A DNA stretch of 64,000 nucleotides from Owenia fusiformis (GCA_903813345.2 CAIIXF020000003.1:607621-671620), one strand, 5' to 3'. Positions 11,525 to 22,469 are shown, counted from the stretch's first letter. Numbers and translations are program-made. The notes: generated by a model not told the origin, from the sequence alone.

Positions 11525-11873
11525 TACATTTGCCATTGAGCTGAATCTCCCAATGTTCGCTGTAGTTTTATGAGTATTCTCTACAAGTTTGGATGGAATA
11601 ACTTCAATAGTATTACCGTAGGTTTAAAATGATGATATTGAACGTTAACGCCATTTCCACGATTTCATGATTGTTCACGTGATCGCATCTTGCAATTTCA
11701 TTGGAGATGATGCTGAAGATGACGTAATGGGGAATCCCCGAATACGATAGATATGAAAGAATTATGGGAGCTACTCACTTCTTCTGGTCTGCTGGTTAGA
11801 TTAGATTAGATTTAAATCAGACCACATATAATCAAACACTAGATCTAAAAATACAATATTGAATTCAACTCAC

Positions 11874-12030
11874 ATTGTTAGGCATTCTGTATGGTTTATC
11901 CATTTTGTAGATTTTGTTTTTCTTGGAACATACACCATTCTTAGATCTTGCTGATGATCTTTCTACTTGGCATGTTTTCTTAGAGCTGTATAAGCCACTG
12001 GTATAAGGGTAGCATTCGTCATCTGCAACT
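11874..12030 (-). CDS. TINAG-like exon 6 (left copy)
   Basis: The acceptor is ATTATTTTAG before AGTTGCAG and the donor CAAT followed by GTGAGT. It encodes VADDECYPYTSGLYSSKK then CQVERSSARSKNGVC and YKMDKPYRMPNN. D-x-C-Y-P-Y is the conserved cathepsin B/TINAG motif after the left domain, followed by a Cys-rich loop. It enters in phase 2 and leaves in phase 0, 157 bp. It differs from the right copy at two visible residues (D/E, A/S). Confidence 0.9.
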
Positions 12031-12879
12031 CTAAAATAATACAAACACTGTTAAAATCACCGGCTTTTACTTAGAACAGTTCCCTTGACAAATAATATAA
12101 TTCCAAATCGTAAAACCTCTTATAAAAAATACTAGTATATGTATTTTCCAAATTTTTAGAAGATATATATAGGTTTTAACCTTATAGTGGATTTTAAAGG
12201 CTGTCTAAATGAACCTAAATACATATAAACATGTATATGTTTGATTAGATTTATAAATCACCTAAATATCATTCTTGAAGTGTAGGTTGTCACTAAATGT
12301 GAACATCAAAACCAAAATATGAAGTGAATTAAGAAATGTATGGTTCCAGGTAATCTACATGTACATAAAAACACATAATTTTTCAACAATACATCCCGAG
12401 TTAAAAACCCCCAATTCAGTGAATTGTTTTTTTGTGAACCCTGTTTTTCTCACAATATATTTTTAGTTATCCACATTTTCTCCCATTTTAAAAGCCTGAT
12501 TTTTTCCTTGTTGAATTCGAGAGACCCCGGTTTTTCTAGAATTTCACATATTTTAAGAATATGAATCATGATTTTCAACCACATTTTTCCAAACCCTGAT
12601 TTTTATAAACAAATCCTGATTTTTGTTCATTTAGTTTTCTTCCGATTTATTTTCTTTCGATTTTCTCTTAATTTTAAATCTGGATTTTCCAGAACAGAAC
12701 TCTGATTTCATCAAGAAATGGTTGAATTATGGACCTTGGAGTCTCATGCTGCCCCGTTTTTCCTGAAACTTGTGTCATTAAAAGCAGAATAAAAATGCCT
12801 CCATCGGTACATTATTCTGCTGTACAGAGTCCTTCTTTTTAGCGCGTTTTCCTCCCCAGCTGTAGGAATCAAACATAAA

Positions 12880-13210
12880 GAGAAGACCTTATCCTATATG
12901 TATGTAATATATTCCCCTTATATGAATCTGCTAGAGGCTAAGTAATACGTCAATGCGATCTTGATTTGAAGAATGTACCAAACCAAACATAAAGATTAGA
13001 TCTATATAATATGTGCCCCTCATAAGAATCTGCTAGAGGCTAAGTAATAAGTCAATGCGATCTTGATTTGAAGAATGTACCAAACCAAACATAAAGATTA
13101 GACCTTTTTTCTTTACATATGTAATATGTTCCCCTTAATCGAATCTGCTAAAGGCTAAGTACTCAGTCAAAGCATTTTGATTTGAAGAATGTATCTAAAT
13201 CAAACATTAA
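12880..13210. repeat. Tandem repeat, about 115 bp, 3 copies (left arm)
   Basis: Units carry GAATCTGCTAGAGGCTAAGT, TGATTTGAAGAATGTACC and AAACATAAAGATTAGA. The mirror-image array is at about 62,000-62,330. Confidence 0.8.
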
Positions 13211-13239
13211 AATTATACCTAATCCCATATATAAGGGTT

Positions 13240-13470
13240 ATGTACTGGGAGGTATTGGATATGGGGTTTATCCAGAGGGAGATGTGCATATCTCACGAGG
13301 GATGATTCATATGCAAAGTCATTTTATTGCATTACCGGAAGATATGCACCGGAAGCGGGAAGATATGCACCGAAGCGGGAGATATGGAGGTTCTGGATAT
13401 GGAAACCTCAAAATCGGGATACGGGATATATCTTACCAACTTAATTCCCTAAAACTCCTCTTGGCATAGG
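13240..13470. repeat. Dispersed repeat with CCGGAAGCGGGAAGATATG units
   Basis: It contains short internal repeats (GAAGATATGCACCGGAAGCG), with copies at 44,590-44,905 (partial) and 61,720-61,960 (right arm). The frames across it are by-products of the repeat. Confidence 0.75.
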
Positions 13471-13770
13471 ATACAATACTATATCCCCTTATGCAAATCA
13501 TACTGAAGGCTTGGTTATGTTGTTTAAAATTAAACATCATCCTTGCATGGACATGACAATTCATGGCATTTTAAAGAAATCTTGTGATGGGACAACTGTG
13601 CATGAATGTAAGATGTTTTTGCTGTCATCTGTTACAATTTATTTCCCTTTGGCATTTATGCATGATTGTTATTTGTTTTGATTGTAAATAGGTTGCATAT
13701 ATATTTTACATGATTATTATTTGTTTTTATTGTAAATGGGTTGCATATATATTTAAGTTCTTGCACATAC

Positions 13771-13921
13771 CCTTGTAATCTCATGTACTCCCATGCGCTA
13801 TCCAAGTGTCCCCCTGTACATCCAGGTTGCTTGTCCCCAATGCAAGAGATAAGTTGTTGTGGGGAGAAATCGACCTTGATTTCACTAGTCATTTTCATTT
13901 TAAGCCGATCCGAGGTAACAT
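13771..13921 (-). CDS. TINAG-like exon 5 (left copy)
   Basis: The acceptor is CTTTCAG before ATGTTACC and the donor CAAGG followed by GTATGT. It encodes DVTSDRLKMKMTSEIKVDFS, then PQQLISC and GCTGGHLDSAWEYMRLQG. L-S-P-Q-x-L-L-S-C ... G-C-x-G-G-x-L-D-x-A-W is the family signature after the active-site helix. It enters in phase 1 and leaves in phase 2. Two residues differ from the right copy (E/G and P/L). Confidence 0.92.
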
Positions 13922-14149
13922 CTGAAAGAGAAACTATTATTGTGTGGGACTGGGATAGTCTTGCACCGAAGCAATGTGTCAATCCACTTATCATGTTCCT
14001 CATTTTACAGAAATTTCTTTCATTTAGTATGTAGCTTGATGAAATCCAAACTGTTGGAATTGACGGGACACACTTGAAATAATAATGTGTAAATGAGAAA
14101 TGCACATAGACCTTGAAAGGAATTTGGATATTATATATTTAAAGCCTCG

Positions 14150-14590
14150 CAACAGATTCTGGACCCCTTCCACTCCTGCTCTTTAAATTTTTCGTTGCAT
14201 CGATATGTTGTGTTTTTAGACACAGTAAATCCCTTTAAAGGAATAAGTAATTCCTTGGAAAACAATATATTCCATGTTATTTTCCCAACTCATGCAATCC
14301 ATTGCTTTCAGCTTAATTTTGGTCACCCATAATGGATATATTTAAAACCCCTGAAGGAACTACTTGTTCCTTTAAATTGTGTCTCAAAGCGAAACATATT
14401 GATGCAACAAAAATCAAAAAAGCAGTGGAGGATTAGGTCAAAAAGCAGGACAGCATTTCAGAAAAACTTGTGGGTGAGTTGTTTGCATCTTCCCTGTCTC
14501 AAAGTCAAAATTGTTTTATCATCTCTATGAGTGCTTTTCCATTGATCACTATATGCACCTGTTTAAATCCTCAGAAAATAGCCCAAATCC
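14150..14590. repeat. Palindromic MITE copy in left arm
   Basis: Same family as 1,198-1,800. It contains GGAATAAGTAATTCCTTGG, a CCATTATGGGT-type core, and TTCCCTGTCTCAAAGTC near the right end. It is uninterrupted here, whereas the right-arm counterpart carries a 3-kb insertion. Confidence 0.75.
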
Positions 14591-14662
14591 AACATATGAA
14601 ATCTATTGCGGTACTTTCCGTCCTCCTTTAATAAAACTATTTCAGTATTTTCTTTGACTCAC

Positions 14663-14895
14663 CAGTTGTACTAATTGCCCAGGATGAGGCACAATCCCCC
14701 TGGTCTCAGATTTTAGACACGTGTCCCTTTGATGCCTTGCGCAAGTCATATTCCCTTGGGAAGGTTTTGTCTGCGCTCACCCGACTTTGCCTTATGGGTA
14801 TTGCATCACTTGGTGGCAATAGTGTCCCCAATTTGTACTTCATTCCGAATGTCAAGCGTTTATCCTGCAGAAAGGAATAGCTACCAGCTTTCCAC
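14663..14895 (-). pseudogene. TINAG-like exon 4 (left copy) with in-frame TGA
   Basis: The acceptor is TGTAACTTGTAG before GTGGAAAGC and the donor ACTG followed by GTGAGT. It encodes WKAGSYSFLQDKRLTFGMKY, the propeptide-to-mature junction and the active-site helix DQGDCASSWAIS. The catalytic Cys of cathepsin B (C-G-S-C-W) is Ser here (C-A-S-S-W), as in TINAG proteins, so the protein is not a protease even when intact. The codon before DQGDC is TGA (14,706-14,708); the right copy has CGA (Arg). Four other residues differ. It enters in phase 2 and leaves in phase 1. The nonsense codon would remove the whole mature domain from a full-length product. Confidence 0.9.
14706..14708 (-). other. Premature stop codon in left TINAG-like copy
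   Basis: TGA on the minus strand, one transition (CGA to TGA) away from the right-arm sequence at the same place. Confidence 0.9.
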
Positions 14896-15200
14896 CTACA
14901 AGTTACATTTAAGAAATAAATTACCAAAGATATATAGATTGCGGGGTACATTGTTATTGTTTGTTTAGTATTTATTGCATTAATTAACAAAAATGTCAAT
15001 TGCCCTTAGGCATTACAGACATCTTCGCCAATAAAGAAAATACATATAATGCAGAAAATTAATTGGAAAAAGTGTAAGAGACAAATTGATAATCTTAATA
15101 GGTAAAATGAATGAAAATGAAAGATAAAAACATCATGACCACTTGAAGGTGACGTAAGAAAGTGTTATAGAAATATATTTTTTTACAAAAATAGTTCATA

Positions 15201-16304
15201 GTACCCCGGACAGGTTGTATGATGCAGTCGTGTTTTTACTCTATATTTGCAATAGAACAACCATTCTTATTCAAATTTTCATATTTTATTCTGGAGACAA
15301 TTTCCAACGTGGAAAAAAATATTTTAACGAAATTCCTAATTTTATGATTTTAATAGGCTTTTTTCAAAAACAATCCACTGTCAATAAAATACAGGTTTTG
15401 CTTTACTTGAACAATTAAACTTTTAACGTCATTTCAAAGATTGTCTAGTTATTGAATTTTTGCTCGCCTAAAGTCTTTCCAGATGTATTTGATGCCATAT
15501 TAATTATGGCTGATTATTGTTATTCATTTTTGTCATATTCAATAGGCCTAATATTATTACAGTGCATTAGGCCAATGAAAAACTTGTTACTCTGGGTCAC
15601 GTTTCCTCTGAAAACGCACCTTTTTCTCCACTGGGTTTTTCCACCACCGTCACTCAGCATGCAAGCCCATGGCACGTAAATTGTACCATGCTTTTAAAAT
15701 GTCAGGTCTCCCTGACAATTTCATGATAAAATTTGACACAGCTATATTAACATCTCTGAAGGATCTAATGCCAAGAATACTTGAAATTGGAGATTCGTAA
15801 TGTTTTACTTCATTTTGGACAGTATTGAACAGTTCCATCGGGTTGAACTCATGTCTGTGGACAAGAAGATTGACCTCCTCTATCTAGGCTCAATCTAGGG
15901 AATGCTTCACAAAATGAGACCCAGAGCAACAAGTTTTCATTGGCCTAATGTACTGTAATAATATTGAATATGACTCAAGTGACCAACAATAATCAGCCAT
16001 AATTATTAATATGGCAACAGATATATCCGGAAAGACTTTAGGCGGCTGAAAATTCAATAGCCAGGCAATATTTGAAATGACGTTAAAAGTTCAATAGTTC
16101 AAGCAAAAACCTGTATTTTATTGACAGTGTAGTGTTTTTGAAAAAAGCCCGTCAAAATCATAAAATTGGGAATTTCGTTAAAATATTTTTTTCCATGTTG
16201 GAAATTGTCTCCAGAATAAAATATGAAAATTTTAATAAGAATGGTTGTTCTATTGCAAATATAGAGTTAAAAAACGACTGCATCATACAACCTGTCCGGG
16301 GTAC
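15201..16304. mobile_element. 1.1-kb TIR transposon with TA duplication
   Basis: Termini are GTACCCCGGACAGGTTGTAT and its inverse; the arms are about 400 bp long. It is flanked by TA (15,199-15,200 and 16,305-16,306). The right arm of the duplication has the uninterrupted target (minus-strand text TTCATAATGTTTGATCATAG near 57,050), so both the borders and the 2-bp duplication are confirmed within this window. The unique core is about 15,610-15,890. Confidence 0.92.
15650..15838 (-). other. Short open frame in the transposon core
   Basis: 62 codons, not recognised; it includes YESPISSILGIRSFRDVNIA and KLSGRPDILKAWYNLRAMG. It is the only non-palindromic part of the element, so it may be a remnant of a transposase or of captured host sequence. 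There are no catalytic motifs to decide. Confidence 0.3.
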
Positions 16305-16369
16305 TAATGTTTGATTATAGTCTGTTTGATGATTCTATTAATACCCCCCCTGGCCAAAATTTCTTTCAA

Positions 16370-17420
16370 AATTATGCAGTTTTTACCACTCTTACCATTT
16401 TTATGTGATTTTTGGACAAATTCGTTTTTTTAGTAAAGATATATAATGATCTTAAAAACAAGGTGTATGTTTTACATGTACTTTTGATATGCAATATGCC
16501 ACACTGGGACCTCAGGATCCATGTGCCACTGTGGTATAAGTGTGTGCAAATAAATAAATGAAAAAACACATTTTGATAACATTGGGTTGGACTATTATAT
16601 AACTCAAAGTTTATATGGGACCTTTACTACAACCAAAATGCCGTCACCTCTCAACTCACTGTATTATTCTAAGTATGATTGATTATAATTCTTTTTTACA
16701 TACATTTTGTAATAATAATATCGCCTTTAAAGTCCCCATGTTAAGTTTGAAAATACGTTTTTTATCATTCATTTACTATTTGTCATTTGTTATTTTAGAG
16801 ATTTTTGAAAACAAACAAATATTTTCATGCATTGATGAGTTCATTTCTCTCCTATTTATGTACCACTTTTCTTATTTTTTCTGCAAAAACAAGCAAGGAT
16901 GAATGCTATGAATAGGTATGAATTATTGCTTATCAAAAGAAACGTGTGACCTCTAAAAGTTAGTTTACATAAATTCATGATTTTTAGTACAAAAAAATCC
17001 TTCAAAAACCACTTCGAAATTAAAAAAAAGTTTCACATATCACACATTGATAGCCTTTGGTAACACTAAAATAGAAGCCAAAGTGGTTCAAACTTTATAT
17101 GGAAGCTGTAAGTATTTAATACAGTTGTGTGTAGAAGCGTTTCACTTTAAATTATGATTTTAGATTTTCTAGCAAAAATCGCCTTCTTTAAACTCATCTC
17201 ATTTTGTCCAAGTTAGTGACTGTATGAGATCTGGTACTATTATTTGAGACATGACCAACATATATGTAACATATTGGTTTAAATATCATCCCGACGGGTG
17301 TATATTTTAGATTAGACCCCTAGTGTCTGTCTAGAGAAATTTATTTCAGAAACAATTGTAAAAGTGAGACTAAAATCTAAGCCAAAGTGGTTTAAACTTT
17401 TTATGGAAGCTTTAAGTATT
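16370..17420. repeat. Dispersed repeats in left arm (LINE-tail-like and CCCCAT/AAGTTTG MITE)
   Basis: About 16,470-16,560 (ending with a TTTGCACACACTTAT-type tail, antisense) and 16,600-17,420 (AAAGTCCCCATGTTAAGTTTG ... CAAACTTTATATGGAAGC) are matched by 55,950-56,910 in the right arm. The second family also occurs as a separate element at 38,951-39,774. Confidence 0.6.
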
Positions 17421-17605
17421 TAACTGCATTAACTGTTAACATTCTATCGAAATCCATGTATTCTGAAAGCAAAACAAAAATGTGTATGTTTTTGGTCCAC
17501 CCCATTGAATTTTGATCTTTAAACTTTATGTCAGCGATTATCAATGCAATTCCTAGTTTGGAAAGGCTTTATATATTAATTAAAAATGTAAACTTTTGTA
17601 CTGAC

Positions 17606-17716
17606 CCTTTATTGCCCTCATTCACATGGTTTATGATCGAGTCCCTGATGAGACAATCCAGACCTTCACATTCCCAAACATAGTGGTCATCATTTTCGAT
17701 GTCTTCTATACAAATG
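17606..17716 (-). CDS. TINAG-like exon 3 (left, splice-competent copy)
   Basis: The acceptor is TATGTTGCAG before CATTTGTATAG and the donor AAAGG followed by GTCAGT. It encodes ICIEDIENDDHYVWECEG, then LDCLIRDSIINHVNEGNKG. The Cys-rich beginning resembles the small Cys module that precedes the C1 domain in TINAG proteins, and V-N-E-G-N-K-G leads into W-K-A-G of exon 4. 111 bp, entering and leaving in phase 2. It is the only left-arm copy retaining a GT donor. Confidence 0.8.
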
Positions 17717-17769
17717 CTGCAACATAAAGATATACAGTATATATATAATATATAATATGGCACTTGCCC

Positions 17770-18000
17770 TTTATTTGCCCTCATTCACATTGTCTATGAT
17801 CGAGTCCCTGATGAGACAATCCAGACCTTCGCATTCCCACACATAGTGGTCATCGTTTTCGATGTCTTCTATACAAATGCTGCAACATGAACATATATAG
17901 TACATATATAATATATATATATATAATATGGCACTTGCCCTTTATTGCCCTCATTCACACGGTCTATGATCGAGATTAATCCGAACTTTCGCATTCCCAC
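17770..18000 (-). repeat. Extra exon-3-like copies beside the gap
   Basis: Two more copies lie at 17,770-17,886 and 17,930-18,000 (cut by N). Instead of GGGTCAGT after AATAAA they read GGGCAAGTGCC, losing the donor; one has an extra base in the run. The last carries the same GAAAGTTCGGATTAATC sequence as right-arm copy 5, which anchors the alignment of the two arms. Confidence 0.8.
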
Positions 18001-18500
18001 NNNNNNNNNNNNNNNNNNNNNNNNNNNNNNNNNNNNNNNNNNNNNNNNNNNNNNNNNNNNNNNNNNNNNNNNNNNNNNNNNNNNNNNNNNNNNNNNNNNN
18101 NNNNNNNNNNNNNNNNNNNNNNNNNNNNNNNNNNNNNNNNNNNNNNNNNNNNNNNNNNNNNNNNNNNNNNNNNNNNNNNNNNNNNNNNNNNNNNNNNNNN
18201 NNNNNNNNNNNNNNNNNNNNNNNNNNNNNNNNNNNNNNNNNNNNNNNNNNNNNNNNNNNNNNNNNNNNNNNNNNNNNNNNNNNNNNNNNNNNNNNNNNNN
18301 NNNNNNNNNNNNNNNNNNNNNNNNNNNNNNNNNNNNNNNNNNNNNNNNNNNNNNNNNNNNNNNNNNNNNNNNNNNNNNNNNNNNNNNNNNNNNNNNNNNN
18401 NNNNNNNNNNNNNNNNNNNNNNNNNNNNNNNNNNNNNNNNNNNNNNNNNNNNNNNNNNNNNNNNNNNNNNNNNNNNNNNNNNNNNNNNNNNNNNNNNNNN
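18001..18500. other. Assembly gap (500 N)
   Basis: A round-number gap lies inside the exon-3 tandem cluster, exactly where the left arm of the inverted duplication would end. Its real size is unknown. It may hide the left gene's first exons, the rest of the second protease domain, or a misjoin. Confidence 0.98.
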
Positions 18501-18709
18501 TTCTTCAATTCACATATTGTAGATCTAAGATTAGAAAGAGAAATGTGTAATCCAAGTAAACAAAAGAATATTACAATATGCACATTGTCGTAAGGGGTGA
18601 TGACAAATGAGTAAACAATTTTAAAGCTATACAATTCGAATAGGTTTTCTGAAACTATCAATAGTATGATAGGTGGGAGATGCATCAATGCAAATAAATT
18701 TCAACTTAC

Positions 18710-18917
18710 GAATAGTCATTGTTATCCGAACAGCATCTTCCATTGATGCATGCGCAAACTACAGTTGTCATAACCCAGGAGTCACTGATTATTATCCCAG
18801 CACAATATGAATTGAAATCATCATTTATCTCCCCGTATGAAACATAAACCATGTAAGCATATTCCTCAAAATCAGAGACAATTTTCTTTCCACTAGTTGA
18901 CTTAAACTGTTTGGTTT
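18710..18917 (-). CDS. Exon 7 of TSP1-protease gene: second, His-less trypsin-fold domain (start)
   Basis: The acceptor is TTTTTCTCTAG before AAACCAAAC and the donor TATTC followed by GTAAGTTG. It encodes the N-terminal third of a chymotrypsin-fold domain: YAYMVYVSYGEIND, YCAGIIISDSWVMTTVVCAC and INGRCCSDNNDY. The usual T-A-A-H-C is T-T-V-V-C, so the catalytic His is missing and this is a serine-protease homologue domain. The rest of it (Asp and Ser regions) is not seen before the gap. It enters in phase 1 and leaves in phase 2. The layout C-A-C-x-N-G-x-C-C-S-x mirrors the C-V-C-Q-G-G-H-C-C-S-E of the first domain, suggesting internal duplication of TSP1 plus protease. Confidence 0.85.
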
Positions 18918-19748
18918 CTAGAGAAAAATAAAGAAGTGAAGAAGAAATTTTAGAGATTCATTTATGTAGGTGTACGATGATTTAAAGTATAAGGTTACAT
19001 GGGCGATTGCGTTGCCAATGTTTACAACGTCACGGTCTGTTAGCCCATGGTATGACTCCGGAATATGAAGAATTCGTAACACAATATAGCGCGGCATCAT
19101 TTGAATCAATATTAAATGAGGTGCATAAGTCTTGGTTGCTTTTATAAATACATATCCTGGAGAAAACCTCTGGCAAAATGGTCGAAATATGTCTCTCATC
19201 ACAAGGGGTCAAAAACGTGAATATTTTCATTTGAATTTGAACACAATATACAAGACCCAATACGGTGATATAAGCATATTTACGATAATTTGGATTATGA
19301 TTTATATGTAATAATGAATTATGATTTTAAAATAAATGTCATCTGTTTAAGAACCCCTTATCCCACTATTGAAAATGAATTCTAGCAACTAAATGTGAAT
19401 ATTGAATATATGATGAAAAAGAGAAATAGACCTGACACCCAGACACTCTTTTCACACATGATAGGTGGCACAATTAGTATGAAGGGCTCATTGCACAGTT
19501 CTGATTTTTACATGTAGTTTTGAATTTGTCAGTACTCAATATGTAATAGATCTATTTTATATTGATAACACTTGTTGATGATACCCTAATACCACTTTGT
19601 TAAAATCTTTGACGGATTTGGTCGATTCATTGCTGAAAAATACTTGTAAAAATGTGGCACACGTTTCTGGGACATGTTTTTTATGTTAACATATATGCCT
19701 TTTGAACGGGAACGCTTTCTCTCACAGCTATTAACTTGAAATGTGTAC

Positions 19749-19910
19749 CTTGGCACAGTTCCTTCTCTTCCTTGCTGCATCTCTCTTTGGTGTTAAAAAA
19801 CGTTTGGTACTGTGTATTATTTAGACTAAAGTAGCCATTGAAAAGGCAGTACTTCACTCGTATCCTTGTGTCGCCTTTCTTATGACAAGTCTGACTCCAG
19901 TCACTCCATT
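19749..19910 (-). CDS. Exon 6: second TSP1-like repeat
   Basis: The acceptor is GTGCTTAAG and the donor CCAAG followed by GTACAC. It encodes EWSDWSQTCHKKGDTRIRVK, YCLFNGYFS and ERCSKEEKELCQ. W-x-x-W-x-x-x-C and the following G-x-x-R-x-R-x-x-x-C pattern fit a thrombospondin type-1 repeat, with the usual Trp ladder opposite Arg residues. It enters and leaves in phase 1. TSP1 repeats bind matrix glycans and proteins. Confidence 0.8.
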
Positions 19911-20554
19911 CTTAAGCACACGTGAGTAATATGTTATGATTGTTATACATTTTTCGATAATAAATTGCTTAATAACTCTCATTCAGCATAAATATGCGTT
20001 TTTCTCATTTCTAACTCGTTTAAGCATTTATTAACCAAACTATTCTCACTAGGATAATCCTCGCTACTATGTCACACTAAGTTACAGCTTTGTATATTTT
20101 ATATTTTTGTGTAGATGTAACTATTCTATTTTAAAAATATGAAATATTAATAACTAGATAAAGTTCGATTAAAGACTCCAAATTGAAGCTGGGTAAGTAG
20201 CTAATTAGGTAGCTGAGTAAGTAGCTGAGTACCTAGTTGAGTAGGCAGCTGAGTGAGTAAATATTATAGCATAGTGTCAGGGTTGCAAAAATAAAGAAAA
20301 CCATAGAGTTGACCCAGACGTTGGCAATGAGTGTCCAAATTTTGAATTAAGTTAGCTTAATGGGTCCTCTTGTTTTTGCTACCAGTAATTTCATTTGAAT
20401 CCAATGTGATATTTTTTCAATTTATATTTTTTCTTCACTTTAATCGACTTAACATGGGGATTTAATCATATCGATTTGTGGAAATTTCAAAACGACGTTT
20501 TTACACGTATAAGTACATATTTTTGGAAAACGCCAAATTCTCATTCACTATATA

Positions 20555-20857
20555 CAGGGTGTTTCATGATGACGGTCCCCAAATCAACCGCCAATCCTAA
20601 GTAGCATACCACTATATGTTATATATCATATGAAAGCTTGTTTAATTCTGGACTTATTTAAATAACTTTGAATAAGCTCAGCAGTCTCTACAACTTGCTT
20701 CAAACCTCTACAAAGGGTACCCATTTCACCTTAAGCATAGAATGAGGGTATAGTGACTATTAGATATAAGTTTACTAATTATGTTCCCCTTGACCAGTTA
20801 TGCTAGAATTTGATATGATTGGTTGTGGATTGGGGACGGTCATTATGAAACACCCTG
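20555..20857. mobile_element. 303-bp MITE, CAGGGTGTTTCAT termini, TA duplication
   Basis: Inverted ends are CAGGGTGTTTCATGATGACG and CGGTCATTATGAAACACCCTG-type, flanked by TA at 20,553-20,554 and 20,858-20,859. It is mariner-like by target and termini and non-coding. It lies in the intron between exons 5 and 6 of the TSP1-protease gene. Confidence 0.85.
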
Positions 20858-21339
20858 TAGATTGATGATATTGTGAAATAAAGATCAATTTCTCAAGGTG
20901 AAAGGTGAATGTCTAGGTAGGTCACGTTTCGAGGCCCTTTTGGGCCGTGTGACCCTTAGCTACCCATTGTAAGGTGACCTGAGGTCAAAGTCAAAGTTTA
21001 TTGGCTAAGGCCATTTTAAGGTTAAATGTTAATTTCTAGGTATTTGGAGTTGAGAGCCTTGTTGGGGTTGCTGTGACCCTTTGGGATTCACGAACCGGTG
21101 ACTTGATTTCATGAAGTTAATCTTAAAAATGAGTCTAGGTCAAATGTCAATCTAGCAATTTGGCATTTTTGACAATTTGGGGCTGCTTTGACCATTTGTT
21201 ACAAATTGTATCGGACAGATTACCAGCAAAGAGTGTAATGTTATTTCTTTAAGGGACATATTCACACAACATATAGGGTCAACTTTAACTTAATCGATAT
21301 TTTTTTACCTTAAACATTTGTTAAGTTAAATTCAAATAC
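20858..21339. other. Intron sequence with diverged AGGTCA-type words
   Basis: Several AGGTCAAAG/GAGGTCAAAG and CTAGGT words recur between 20,890 and 21,180, probably an old tandem array. No exon is visible. Confidence 0.4.
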
Positions 21340-21514
21340 CTGCTATTTTATCAGATATCCATGGCAACAAATGAGGGACGTCTGTGTGTACTGTTTCTCC
21401 TTCGCTGTACCTAGTGCAGCCACGTAGAGTAATCATACTCATTATACCTATGACAACAGATCTATGTGGCCATACAGTGCCGTCCGTACATACCAATGGA
21501 CCACCACTGTCACC
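21340..21514 (-). CDS. Exon 5: catalytic Ser region of the trypsin-fold protease
   Basis: The acceptor is TTTTCCAG before GGTGAC and the donor GCAG followed by GTATTT. It encodes GDSGGPLVCTDGTVWPHRSV, VIGIMSMITLRGCTRYS and VPHLLPWISDKIA. GDSGG carries the nucleophile Ser195, and P-x-x-x-x-W-I marks the C-terminal helix. The preceding exon ends in T-P-C-K, so the residue at the S1-pocket position 189 is Thr rather than the Asp of trypsin. Specificity is therefore not trypsin-like. It enters in phase 0 and leaves in phase 1. Confidence 0.92.
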
Positions 21515-21649
21515 CTGGAAAAACAATAGAATACAGTTAATAAATGATCGAATATGATTTCATAAATTGGTAAATTTACTACATTGATAAAACATAGACC
21601 GGTGCCTTTGTATTGAAAGTTTAATTGATTAAAATTGATTTGAACTCAC

Positions 21650-21768
21650 CTTGCATGGTGTCCCTTTACCCTTAGCAGTGGTCCCTACAACAGTCTGAGT
21701 AGCATTTATAATACTTCCACTATCACTATACGTCGCAACATCTAACTTCCTCAGCACGTCAGAGGCAG
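21650..21768 (-). CDS. Exon 4 of the TSP1-protease gene
   Basis: It encodes ASDVLRKLDVATYSDSGSII and VVGTTAKGKGTPCK. L-R-x-L-x-V is the strand after the A-G-W-G motif in chymotrypsin-fold proteases, and the exon ends immediately before G-D-S-G-G. The acceptor is AATTAAG, weak in pyrimidines, and the donor is CAAG followed by GTGAGT. Phases 1 and 0 match the neighbours. Confidence 0.85.
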
Positions 21769-22201
21769 CTTAATTAATACGAGTATTTAAATTAAATGTA
21801 TTAACTAACCTGCAAATGTTTCCATAGTCTTCAGTATTACAATTAGAACCAAGTATAACTATTCTTAGCCTTGCCCAAGTCGGTCTCTTTTACTTATCTT
21901 GATTTCTATTTTGACCGCCTTGTACCATAAGAAAGCTTTGTGCTTAACCGACTCAATGTTAATGTCGGCAAATTTGACCAAGCGACGAGGGCCCCGCAGC
22001 GTTAGCTTATTAATATGCACGGACAAGAACAAGTACACTTTTCACGATCAAATCCTCCGGCAAATCTTGACAATGCATCATGAAAATACAAATATTTGAT
22101 CAGATAAAATATCAATCAGAGTTAAGTGGATGCCGGAGCATCGATCGGATACCGAGAGGTGAGAAGGTTTCAACAAGAAACGTTTAAACGATAGCTGAAA
22201 T

Positions 22202-22468
22202 TGTTGAACATATTAGCTCAATCACTGATTAAGATCGAGGACTAGACTGCATGGACTGATCTTCGCGCATTTTCATCGCTGTTATGTACTCATTGTACAT
22301 GTATTGTCAAAAGTATTATCGTTCAGTGTAACAGTTTCACACCTGTAATTGCTATACGCATGCGCAGAATAAACGTATTGTGTTCGTAGTATTATCGCCC
22401 ACAAATACATTGTTCTGTTAAGCTTATTATCCGAATAACTTCATCAATGGTAGCATGAATACATAACA
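22202..22468 (+). repeat. Probable 5' LTR
   Basis: The stretch starts TGTTGAACA, ends ATACATAACA, contains AATAAA at 22,368-22,373, and is followed at once by a primer-binding site. No matching 3' LTR was found downstream of the integrase relic, so the call rests on context. Confidence 0.5.
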
Positions 22469-22469
22469 G

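Larger units (their letters stand above)
11647..18000. repeat. Left arm of large inverted duplication
   Basis: This whole stretch, exons and introns, matches the reverse complement of about 55,535-63,577. Shared blocks include exons 3-6, the tandem units at 12.9-13.2 kb, the 13.24-13.47 repeat and the 14.2-14.6 palindrome. Similarity ends near 11,647 (next to the GTTAACGCCA text) and is cut at 18,000 by the N gap. The left arm has a 1.1-kb transposon (15,201-16,304) missing on the right, and lacks the 3-kb one at 57,724-60,702. Exon sizes are identical in the two arms. Confidence 0.95.

Noticed and set aside
14663-14895. Active cysteine protease
   Set aside because: The nucleophile Cys is Ser in both gene copies, as in TINAG proteins.
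17945-18688. Frames of 200-245 codons spanning the gap on both strands
   Set aside because: They exist only because N codons are not stops.
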